Shown here: piece after piece, positions 25,045 to 31,927 of the stretch
Layout of the letters: the number at the start of each line of letters is the position of its first letter
Numbering within the stretch: position 1 is the stretch's first letter
NCBI RefSeq assembly: GCF_020880975.1
Contig: NZ_JAJIWP010000003.1
Location: 868,001-932,000, forward strand
Reading direction: 5' to 3'
Length of the DNA stretch: 64,000 nucleotides
From: Mucilaginibacter sp. UR6-1
Lineage (GTDB): Bacteria; Bacteroidota; Bacteroidia; Sphingobacteriales; Sphingobacteriaceae
Made by a program: the position numbers and the translations under genes
Notes under the pieces: generated by a model
Seen by the model: the letters and a program-made list of their open reading frames with translations, nothing else
What the model was told of the DNA's origin: nothing
Databases searched by the model: none

Positions 25045-25728
25045 ATGAGTATAAAAGTTATCGCTTTTGATGCTGATGATACCCTTTGGGTAAACGAGCC
25101 ATATTTCAGGCGTACAGAGGAGGCATTTTATATACTGCTTAACGAATATTTGCAGCAACACGCGCTTGAGCGGGAATTGCTTAAAACGGAGATCGCTAAT
25201 TTAAAACTATATGGTTACGGTGTAAAAGGCTTCATCCTTTCGATGATTGAAACAGCTTTACAGGTTACCAACAATACTATACCTGCTGAAATTATAGGAC
25301 GGATACTTGACCTGGGCAAAGCCCTGCTTGATGAGCCTATTGAATTGCTTGATGGGGTAGAAGAGGTGCTGGGTACCTTAAAAGAGCGTTACCGTTTGGT
25401 TGTAGCTACCAAAGGCGACCTGCTTGATCAGGAACGTAAGCTTAAAAAATCAGGACTGAACCATTATTTTCACCACATTGAGATCATGTCCGAAAAAGAT
25501 GATGCTAACTATCTGAAACTGGTAAAACATCTGGACATTCAGCCGGATGAATTGCTGATGATCGGTAACTCTTTAAAATCAGATATTATGCCGGTGCTTA
25601 ACATTGGCGGCTCGGCCATACATGTGCCTTACCACATTACCTGGGCGCACGAGCAGATTGAGGATACCATTGATAACGATAAGTTTGAAAGTATAGCGAG
25701 CATTAGGGAAATACTGAAAATGGTGTAA
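25045..25728 (+). CDS. HAD-superfamily hydrolase (YjjG/nucleotidase-like)
   Basis: Cytosolic phosphatase-like enzyme, 227 residues. HAD motif I reads AFDADDTLWV (nucleophile Asp9, acid Asp11), motif II is in VVATKGD, motif III is the Lys near LDQERKLKKSGL and motif IV is LLMIGNSLKSDIMPV. The helical cap between residues 20 and 90 is of the C1 type. Motif IV has Ser where many have GD, as in the YjjG branch, but specificity cannot be read. Followed directly by the repeat array that begins at 25730, 2 bases after the stop codon. Confidence 0.85.
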   Translation: MSIKVIAFDADDTLWVNEPYFRRTEEAFYILLNEYLQQHALERELLKTEIANLKLYGYGVKGFILSMIETALQVTNNTIPAEIIGRILDLGKALLDEPIELLDGVEEVLGTLKERYRLVVATKGDLLDQERKLKKSGLNHYFHHIEIMSEKDDANYLKLVKHLDIQPDELLMIGNSLKSDIMPVLNIGGSAIHVPYHITWAHEQIEDTIDNDKFESIASIREILKMV

Positions 25729-25729
25729 A

Positions 25730-25799
25730 ACCTGTCCTGAACTTCTTTTGTGCGAACAAAAGAAGCAAAAGTCGCCGTCTGCGTCCTACCCGGTGAAAG
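25730..25799 (+). repeat. 70-base dispersed repeat, family A (copy 2)
   Basis: Starts ACCTGTCCTGAACTTC and ends TACCCGGTGAAAG. It has the same length as, and about 80% similarity by eye to, the inverted copy at 15877-15946. Central hairpin CTTCTTTTG-TGCGAA-CAAAAGAAG. Confidence 0.8.
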
Positions 25800-26070
25800 T
25801 TTATGCTTTTGTTTTACAGTCAATTGTCATTCCGAACGAGGTACGAGGAGGAATCTGTCGCTCTGTTAATGAACGTAGGCGATATCCCGCTCTTAGCTAT
25901 CAGCTTTATGCTTTTGTTTTCCAATTGATTTGTCATTCCGAACGAGGTACGAGGAGGAATCTGTCGCCTTGTTATTGAACGCGGGCAAATTTCATTTTTA
26001 TTTATCAGCTTTATGCTTTTGTTTTCAAACGATTTGTCATTCCGAACGAGGTACGAGGAGGAATCTATCG
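25800..26070 (+). repeat. Three tandem units of about 105 bases, family B
   Basis: Each unit holds TTTATGCTTTTGTTTT, a variable stretch, then the 36-base core TGTCATTCCGAACGAGG-TACGAGGAGGAATCTGTCG at 25825-25860, 25931-25966 and 26035-26070 (the last with one base changed). Starts are spaced 106 and 104 bases. Short open frames across this array are repeat-derived and are not listed as genes. Confidence 0.85.
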
Positions 26071-26096
26071 CTCTGTTATCGAAAAAGTAGAAAATG

Positions 26097-26180
26097 CGTC
26101 ATTGCGAGGTACGAAGCAATCCCTTTAAGGCAATTTAACTACTTATCGCTTCAGAGATTGCTTCGTACCTCGCAATGACG
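26097..26180. repeat. Perfect 25-bp inverted repeat
   Basis: Arms CGTCATTGCGAGGTACG (continuing to 26121) and its exact reverse complement at 26156-26180, loop of 34 bases. Resembles the widespread GTCATTGCGAGG-GAAGCAATC type of palindromic repeat known from many genomes (general knowledge). Confidence 0.85.
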
Positions 26181-26187
26181 TAAAAAA

Positions 26188-26221
26188 GCCCCTCTCCTTC
26201 AGGAGAGGGGCTGGGTGAGGT
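26188..26221. repeat. GC-rich hairpin repeat, family D (copy 2), probably acting as terminator
   Basis: CCCCTCTCCTTCAGGAGAGGGG hairpin (10-bp stem) then CTGGGTGAGGT, preceded by AAAAAA, which becomes a T run on the minus strand directly after the Atu4866-type gene. Inverted relative to the copy at 15665-15698. Confidence 0.7.
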
Positions 26222-26222
26222 A

Positions 26223-26459
26223 TTAATCCTGACGGTAAAGTACCATACCTGCGTGGTACAATATCCCGTTCCTGAAGTCGCCATCGGCGGTAAAGCCGGT
26301 ATCGTCTACATATTCTATATGGTCGCCTACAATTGTGTAGTTGCCCTGGTAAGCACTTTCACGGTCGCCGCGGGCTTCGTCATAACGGCCGTTAGGTAAC
26401 AAATTGTGACGTATATAACCATCTTTGGTTACCCACATGCCGGCATACTTATTATCCAT
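26223..26459 (-). CDS. Small Atu4866-domain protein
   Basis: A 78-residue soluble protein matching the Atu4866 type: YAGMWVTKDGYIRHNLLPNG, RYDEARGDRESAYQGNYTI, then HIEYVDDTGFTADGDF and a C-terminal LYHAGMVLYR. The family is a lipocalin-like beta fold, often encoded beside short-chain dehydrogenases or quinone reductases; its function is unknown. Here it is the last gene of the AraC-SDR-SDR set, 12 bases after the second SDR. Its stop codon touches the repeat array. Confidence 0.75.
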   Translation of the reverse strand: MDNKYAGMWVTKDGYIRHNLLPNGRYDEARGDRESAYQGNYTIVGDHIEYVDDTGFTADGDFRNGILYHAGMVLYRQD

Positions 26460-26471
26460 ATGTTTAAAAAA

Positions 26472-27332
26472 TTATTTGTCAACCGCTTGAACATCATAAC
26501 CGGTTGAAAAGGTTACTTCTTTCCAGGCTTCCAATTCGTTCTTTACATTTTCAATCTTTTTATAGGCCAGGTTGTAAGCATCCTCACCTAAAAATAAATG
26601 TACCGGCGGGTTTTCAACCTCACTTATTTTTATCATGGCAAGTGCCGCCTTGTCCGGATCGCCGCCCTGGTTGCCGTTCATTTCATTCTCATGAAAGTTT
26701 TGCGAGTCACGCACGCTTTTGTACTCTTCAATAGGGTTTGAAGGCACGGTCATTGAGCCTGATGTAAGGAAATCGGTACGGAAATAACCTGGAGATACTA
26801 CGGTAGCATGTACGCCAAATTCCTTGATCTCGGCAGCCAATGATTCGGTAAAGCCGTGTACCGCGAATTTTGTGGCGCAGTAGATACCAAAGCCCGGAAA
26901 ATCGCCGGTAAAGCCGCCTATCGAGGCGATGTTGAATATATGGCCTGAGCCTTGTGCGCGTAAGTGCGGCATTGCCTTGCGGATCACGTTCAGCGAGCCG
27001 AATACGTTTACCGCGAAGTTGTCATAAGTTTCTTCCTCGCTCAATTCTTCTAAACTGCCCAGCATACCGTAACCGGCGTTGTTTACCACCACATCAATTT
27101 TACCAAAGTGCTTTACCGTAACGCTGATGGCTTCGGCTACGCTTTGCTCACTTTTAATGTTCATTTCAAGTGGTAAAAATTCATCATTAGGGTTGCCAAC
27201 GGCATTGTTAAGCTCGGCGGCGTTGCGTGAGGTAGCGGCTACGTTGTAACCTGCTGCCAGTAATTGTTTTACCAGTGATAGGCCCAAGCCTTTAGATGCT
27301 CCGGTAACAAACCATGTTTTTTGCTTTTTCAT
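26472..27332 (-). CDS. Short-chain dehydrogenase/reductase (SDR) 2
   Basis: NAD(P)-dependent oxidoreductase, 286 residues, classical SDR. Cofactor motif TGASKGLGLSL at residues 10-20, NNAGYG near residue 86, catalytic Ser in NIASIGG and YCATK (Tyr-x3-Lys) near residue 156. The C-terminal part (EEYKSVRDSQNF, then PDKAALAMIKISEVENPPVHLFLG) marks the subgroup common in soil bacteria. Closely related to its neighbour at 27365-28195, so a tandem duplication. Substrate unknown. Probably regulated by the AraC-type gene upstream. Confidence 0.88.
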   Translation of the reverse strand: MKKQKTWFVTGASKGLGLSLVKQLLAAGYNVAATSRNAAELNNAVGNPNDEFLPLEMNIKSEQSVAEAISVTVKHFGKIDVVVNNAGYGMLGSLEELSEEETYDNFAVNVFGSLNVIRKAMPHLRAQGSGHIFNIASIGGFTGDFPGFGIYCATKFAVHGFTESLAAEIKEFGVHATVVSPGYFRTDFLTSGSMTVPSNPIEEYKSVRDSQNFHENEMNGNQGGDPDKAALAMIKISEVENPPVHLFLGEDAYNLAYKKIENVKNELEAWKEVTFSTGYDVQAVDK

Positions 27333-27364
27333 TTTATTAAAGGATGTTTTAGTGATTTACTTTA

Positions 27365-28195
27365 TTAATAATCTGTTGATTTGGTTAGGCTTTCGTATTG
27401 TTTAAATGCAGTATTCAGGCGTTCCAGTTTTTCATTAGCGCGTGCATAGGCATCGCTGCCTAAAAGCAGGTAAAGCGGCGGGTTTTCAAGGTTAACCAGT
27501 TCCATCATGGCCGTGGCTGCCTTGTCGGGGTCGCCAGCCTGCGCGCCGCTCATTTTCAGGTACCGGGTATGTGTTTCGCGCACGGCGGTATAGGCATCAA
27601 TAGTATTGTTGGTGATGTAAAGCGAATCAGGTTCCAAAAAGTTGGTGCGGAAACCGCCGGGTGCAACAACAGTCGCTTTAATGCCAAACTCTTTTATATC
27701 AGTAGCTAATGATTCGGTTAGCCCAACAATGGCATATTTTGTGGCAGCGTAAATGGCCCAGCCTGTGTTGGCGGTTATACCAGCTATTGATGATATATTG
27801 ATGATGTGCCCTGAGCGTTGTGCACGCAAATAAGGCATTGCCTGCCTAATAACGTTGAGCGTGCCGAATACATTTACATCAAAACTAACGCGTGTTTCGT
27901 CGTGACTCAACTCTTCAATGCTGCCGCCAATGCCGTAACCTGCGTTATTGACAACCACATCAATACGGCCAAACTTTTCAACAGTGCTTTTTATGGCTGA
28001 TGCAATGGCTGCTTCGTCCTTAACATCGGCTTGCAGGGGTAAAAAATTATCATCAACCCCGGCGGCGGCAACCAGTTCAACCAGTTTGCGCGATGTTGCG
28101 GCTACAGCGTGGCCCGCGTTTAAAAGGCTTTTTACAAGTGAAAGGCCTAAACCTTTAGAGGCCCCGGTTATAAACCATATTTGTTTGTTTTCCAT
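27365..28195 (-). CDS. Short-chain dehydrogenase/reductase (SDR) 1
   Basis: Classical SDR of 276 residues with TGASKGLGLSLVKSLL, NNAGYGIGGSIEE, INISSIAG and the YAATK catalytic pair, and the same C-terminal subgroup signature (GDPDKAATAMMELVNLENPPLYLLLG) as the next gene; the two are paralogues with about half their residues shared by eye. It is 32 bases before SDR 2 and 85 bases after the AraC-type regulator, all minus strand, which suggests one inducible operon for reducing or oxidising a small carbonyl or quinone-like compound. The substrate cannot be deduced. Confidence 0.88.
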   Translation of the reverse strand: MENKQIWFITGASKGLGLSLVKSLLNAGHAVAATSRKLVELVAAAGVDDNFLPLQADVKDEAAIASAIKSTVEKFGRIDVVVNNAGYGIGGSIEELSHDETRVSFDVNVFGTLNVIRQAMPYLRAQRSGHIINISSIAGITANTGWAIYAATKYAIVGLTESLATDIKEFGIKATVVAPGGFRTNFLEPDSLYITNNTIDAYTAVRETHTRYLKMSGAQAGDPDKAATAMMELVNLENPPLYLLLGSDAYARANEKLERLNTAFKQYESLTKSTDY

Positions 28196-28280
28196 TGTGC
28201 TGTTTATTTTATTAACAGTACAAAGGTAATACGGGTTTAAAGGGGAGCGATAGCGTTAATCAAACCAAAAGTTGCAAAAT

Positions 28281-29186
28281 TCACACATTGCGATAAGCCG
28301 ACGGTGTGAGCTGTGTTTGTTTTTTAAAAAAGTTATTAAAGTGCGCGGGCTCATCAAAGCCAAGGGTATAACTTATTTCGGAGATGTTCCAGGTGGTATG
28401 CCTCAGCAGCACACGTGCCTCGTTGGCCAAGCGCTCAAAAATATGGCTGGTTGTGGTGCGCCCTGTTGTTTGGCGTATGGCACGGTTAAGGTGATTTACA
28501 TGTACTGATAACTTGTCGGCAAAATCATTAGCCGAGCGCAGGGTAAACCGTTGCGAGGTCGACTCGATAGGGAATTGCCTTTCCAGCAGTTCGGTAAATA
28601 TTGAGGTTATGCGTGAGTTGGCATCGGGGTGGCGGTACAGGGTTTCGGTAGGTTGGAGTTTTAACGCGTAATGGATCACCTCGTTCACGTAGTTGTTAAG
28701 CAGATCATACTTGAAACGATAGTCGGAGGCTATTTCATTGAGCATTTTTTCAAATATCTGGGCAATATTGTCATATTGCTCATCATTAAGTGCATATGAT
28801 GGTTTGCCTCCGGGGGTAAACATAGGCAAGTCGCTGATATTGCTGCGAAGCCGCTCGGTAAAAAAGCCCTCTTTAAAAATGCAGAAGTAGCCTTGCATAT
28901 CGTCAGACATGGACTCGAAGGTATAAGGTACATTGGGGTTGAAGAACATCAGGGCCTTGCCATCAACATCCACACTTTTATCGGCATAATGGTAGCGGCA
29001 TTTACCGGTGAACAGGGTTACTTTGTAGTAATCGCGGCGTGTATACTTAACAGGTGTTTTGTTTGGCCCATGGCAGTCCTCTAAACGGAAAACATTAAAA
29101 TGCCCAATATCCTGCCCAAGGTTATCAGGCAACCAGTCAAATTTGCTTTTATAAAAATCTTCTAATGATTCTGTGCCGGCTATCAT
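28281..29186 (-). CDS. AraC-family transcriptional regulator
   Basis: 301 residues. The N-terminal part (30-150) is a cupin-like ligand domain (YYKVTLFTGKCRYHYADKSV, FFNPNVPYTFESM); the C-terminal part (200-301) has two helix-turn-helix motifs: FADKLSVHVNHLNRAIRQTTG and ISEISYTLGFDEPAHFNNFFKK followed by LTPSAYR, the standard AraC signature. It lies upstream of and on the same strand as two SDR genes and is divergent from the exported superoxide dismutase, so it may respond to a redox-active compound; this is inference. Confidence 0.92.
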   Translation of the reverse strand: MIAGTESLEDFYKSKFDWLPDNLGQDIGHFNVFRLEDCHGPNKTPVKYTRRDYYKVTLFTGKCRYHYADKSVDVDGKALMFFNPNVPYTFESMSDDMQGYFCIFKEGFFTERLRSNISDLPMFTPGGKPSYALNDEQYDNIAQIFEKMLNEIASDYRFKYDLLNNYVNEVIHYALKLQPTETLYRHPDANSRITSIFTELLERQFPIESTSQRFTLRSANDFADKLSVHVNHLNRAIRQTTGRTTTSHIFERLANEARVLLRHTTWNISEISYTLGFDEPAHFNNFFKKQTQLTPSAYRNV

Positions 29187-29353
29187 GGTGCAAACTTACG
29201 TAATTCAAACCATCAAATACAAATGCTTGCCTTATGTGTTGGGTGGTATATGTAAAAACATTGCAACAAGCCCGATTTTGTAACATGAGGTTAAACATCA
29301 GCTTAATATTAATTGTTAAGTTAGCAGTATTCAAACTTATAATTCATTTCATC

Positions 29354-30067
29354 ATGGAAAACAACAGCCGTCGTAAATTCATACAAACCTCGCTTGCCGC
29401 TACCGCCGCGGTAACTGTAGGTAACTCATTTATTGCAAATGCCATTGCCGCCGAAACTGAGCCCGCGGCTTTTGCTTTTAAACAGGTGCCACTGCCTTTT
29501 AAGTATGCCGACCTTGAGCCAAGTATTGACGCGCTTACCAACGAAATACATTACACCAAGCACCACGCCAGCTATATTAAAACAATTAACGAGCTGATCG
29601 TATCTGATAAGATACCTTACAAAACCGAAAAGGAATTTTTCGCTAACGCTTCCAAGTTATCTGCAAAAGCACGTAACAATGCGGGCGGTGCCTGGAACCA
29701 TAACTTTTTTTGGGAAAGCCTGAAATCGCCTTCAACCGCTGCGCCCACCGGTAAAGTAGCAGATGCTATCAATGCCTCGTTCGGATCGTTTGATAAGTTT
29801 AAAGCTGAGTTTACCGATGCCGCTACCAAACGTTTTGGCTCAGGCTGGGCATGGCTGGTAAAAGATGGCGCTAAATTGAAAATAGGGTCGACCGCTAACC
29901 AGGATAATCCATTGTTCGATAATTCAGAGATCAAAGGTACACCGCTTTTAGGCCTTGACGTGTGGGAGCATGCCTATTACCTGAAATACCAGAACAAACG
30001 CCCCGACTATATTAACGCCTGGTGGAACGTTGTAAACTGGGATGCCGTAGCTAAAAGGATGGTATAG
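29354..30067 (+). CDS. Exported Fe/Mn superoxide dismutase with a Tat-type signal
   Basis: Converts superoxide to hydrogen peroxide and oxygen. I choose the ATG at 29354, as it begins MENNSRRKFIQTSLAATAAV, a twin-arginine signal (SRRKFI); a longer frame to 29234 adds 40 implausible residues. The mature part from about residue 38 carries the four metal ligands in HYTKHHASYI (first His), GGAWNHNFFWE (second His), and LDVWEHAYYLKY (Asp and His). The TANQDNPLF segment with Gln resembles manganese or cambialistic enzymes. Tat export suggests folding with metal in the cytoplasm and protection of the periplasm from superoxide; most Fe/Mn SODs are cytosolic. Divergent from the AraC-type gene. Confidence 0.93.
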   Translation: MENNSRRKFIQTSLAATAAVTVGNSFIANAIAAETEPAAFAFKQVPLPFKYADLEPSIDALTNEIHYTKHHASYIKTINELIVSDKIPYKTEKEFFANASKLSAKARNNAGGAWNHNFFWESLKSPSTAAPTGKVADAINASFGSFDKFKAEFTDAATKRFGSGWAWLVKDGAKLKIGSTANQDNPLFDNSEIKGTPLLGLDVWEHAYYLKYQNKRPDYINAWWNVVNWDAVAKRMV

Positions 30068-30195
30068 TCATTCGCTGTGCTGTCATTGGTCAATTGTCAT
30101 TAGTCATTGGTCATTGGTCATTAGATTTGAATAGGTTATAATGACCAACCTAAGAAATGACTAATGACCAATGACTAATGACCAACGCCTAATGA
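30068..30195. repeat. Heptamer-based palindromic filler
   Basis: Built from alternating TCATTGG and TCATTAG heptamers on the left (30081-30124) and their reverse complements (CTAATGACCAATGACTAATG) on the right (30158-30190), so it folds into a long imperfect hairpin between two converging genes. It may serve as the terminator of both. Confidence 0.75.
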
Positions 30196-31311
30196 CTAAA
30201 CGGTAGTAGGCTTATCCGGAACATTCTTCTTTTTGCGGAATGCAGGGAAATTCATGGGGCTGAGGTTAGGCCTTTCGTCGCCTAATAGTACGCCCCATTG
30301 TTTAAATTGTTCCGAGCGGTCGAACATTATTTTAAGTACCGCTATTAACGGCAGGGCTAAAAACATAGCTGATATGCCGCCCATAGTGCCTGCCAATATT
30401 ACCCCGACTATTGCCGCCAGGGCATTTATCTTCACCTTTGAGCCTACTATGCGTGGCATCAGTATATTGTTATCCAAAAACTGAACTACGGCTATAGCAC
30501 CCAGTACAATAAATATAGGTAATATTTGCTGTGATGAAGCGAGCGTGATCAGTACACCCAGTACGTTGCCTATCAATGCGCCCAGGTAAGGTATCAGGTT
30601 TAAAAACGCGAATATCACTCCAATAAGCAAAGCATGCTTTATACCAAACAGAAACAATATGCCGCCTAATAATACAGTGATGTAGGTAATCTGTATCAGC
30701 AAGCCTATCAGGTAGCTTTTAATAATACTCTCGGTGGCGCGCATACCTTCTTCAACCTTAGTGTGCTGGGCAGGTTCAAACCACATAAATACAAAGCGTA
30801 CCAGCAGGTTTTTATAAAGCAGTATGAGGTATATATAAATAGGCAACAAACCAAAAAACAGCAATATGTTACCCACTGAACCTGCCGCGCCGCCCAAAAT
30901 ATTACCCAATGAACCGAGCAGTTTATTACTTTGCTCGTCAATAAATTTTAACTGTTCTTTAGCGGAGTAGTTAAACTCTTCGGCTATCCACTGGCTGAGG
31001 GAATTAAGGTGCTTGCCCACATTTTTTTCAATTTGCGGAAAATCAGCCACCAATGAACCTATTTGTGCTGAAAAGAACCATACGATAAGCCCCAGGAATA
31101 TGAACAATAGTAATATAGGCAGAAATATGGCCAGCACCTCAGGCACCCTGACTTTTCTGAAAAAACGGAGTACAGGCAATAGCATCAGGCTAATGAAAAA
31201 AGCCATCAGCAGGGGCATGATAATGTTTTGGCCGATAATAAATATGGTACCTGCAAGCGCAAGGCCCAAAAGCTCGATTGACCGTTTTACCGTAATGGGG
31301 ATCTCTTTCAT
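30196..31311 (-). CDS. AI-2E family (TqsA/YdiK-like) membrane transporter
   Basis: 371 residues, about eight membrane helices: paired helices at 10-50, a third at 60-82, a soluble amphipathic stretch (about 85-140), and a C-terminal bundle of five from 150 to 340 containing the family signature GLLIQITYITVLLGG, LNLIPYLGALIG and VQFLDNNILMPRIVGSK. The family includes a quorum-signal exporter and Na+/H+ antiporters; the actual cargo is not readable. The tail (DERPNLSPMNFPAFRKKKN) is basic and cytoplasmic. Convergent with the SOD gene, divergent from the truncated globin. Confidence 0.88.
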   Translation of the reverse strand: MKEIPITVKRSIELLGLALAGTIFIIGQNIIMPLLMAFFISLMLLPVLRFFRKVRVPEVLAIFLPILLLFIFLGLIVWFFSAQIGSLVADFPQIEKNVGKHLNSLSQWIAEEFNYSAKEQLKFIDEQSNKLLGSLGNILGGAAGSVGNILLFFGLLPIYIYLILLYKNLLVRFVFMWFEPAQHTKVEEGMRATESIIKSYLIGLLIQITYITVLLGGILFLFGIKHALLIGVIFAFLNLIPYLGALIGNVLGVLITLASSQQILPIFIVLGAIAVVQFLDNNILMPRIVGSKVKINALAAIVGVILAGTMGGISAMFLALPLIAVLKIMFDRSEQFKQWGVLLGDERPNLSPMNFPAFRKKKNVPDKPTTV

Positions 31312-31428
31312 AATTCAGTTAAAAGTATAAGCGAAAATCGCTCCTTTTGTTTATACAATAGGGTTAATATTGGCATCTTTTATAAATTATTATTACACAA
31401 TTTTAACGCCCGCAAAAGTTGCCGTATT

Positions 31429-31436
31429 TATATTTG
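31429..31436 (+). promoter_or_regulatory. -7 box TATATTTG immediately before the globin start codon
   Basis: Exact match to TAnnTTTG, only 6 bases before the ATG at 31443. With the Bacteroidota start point a few bases after the box, the transcript would be leaderless or nearly so. No TTTG was found at the normal -33 distance. Confidence 0.5.
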
Positions 31437-31442
31437 TAAGCA

Positions 31443-31835
31443 ATGGCAGCACCTAAAGATATTTTTAACCTTGATGACATAAAAAAACTGGTTGATACCT
31501 TTTATGGCAAGGTGCAGCACAACCAATTGATAGGCCCGGTTTTTAATGAGCGTATTCAGGACAGATGGCCGCAGCATCTTGAAAAAATGTACAGCTTTTG
31601 GCAAACCGTATTGTTAGAAGAGTACACCTATTTTGGCCGCCCGTTTCCGCCGCATGCGCAGTTGCCGGTTGAGCGTGAGCATTTTGAAACCTGGCTGAGT
31701 ATCTTCAATGAAACCGTTGACGAACTCTTTACCGGCGATAAAGCCACCGAAGCCAAATGGCGCGCAGGCAAAATGGCCGAAATGTTCCAGATCAAGATAG
31801 CTCACTTTCGAAACGCTAACCACAATATCCTGTAA
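31443..31835 (+). CDS. Group III truncated hemoglobin
   Basis: A 130-residue two-over-two globin. Signs are the start FNLDDIKKLVDTFYGKVQHNQLIGPVF (split here as residues 7-33), the LEKMYSFWQTVLLEEYTYFGRPF segment, and the heme-ligating proximal His within LPVEREHFETWLSIFNETVD, followed by AEMFQIKIAHF. Group III members bind oxygen or nitric oxide, and in Bacteroidota their exact role is open. Stands alone with its own promoter between an AI-2E family gene and the GH31 gene. Confidence 0.92.
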   Translation: MAAPKDIFNLDDIKKLVDTFYGKVQHNQLIGPVFNERIQDRWPQHLEKMYSFWQTVLLEEYTYFGRPFPPHAQLPVEREHFETWLSIFNETVDELFTGDKATEAKWRAGKMAEMFQIKIAHFRNANHNIL

Positions 31836-31927
31836 CAATCAGGCGATCTGCAAAAACGTTTTTTCAATAATTTTTATCTAAAAGTTTTTTATCTGTATGT
31901 TTAACAGCTAACCAATGCTAATTAAAC

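Noticed and set aside
25825..26070. CRISPR-like array
   Set aside because: Three 36-base repeats separated by about 69 bases that are themselves partly repeated; a fourth copy lies inverted 10 kb away; no cas genes.
25748..26178. Two overlapping short plus-strand reading frames (76 and 82 codons)
   Set aside because: They run through the tandem repeat units and the perfect palindrome; their peptides repeat the same motif (SFRTRYEEE-like) and have no signal or domain.
29234..29353. Longer start for superoxide dismutase
   Set aside because: It adds 40 residues ahead of a clear twin-arginine signal; the start lies within the promoter zone.
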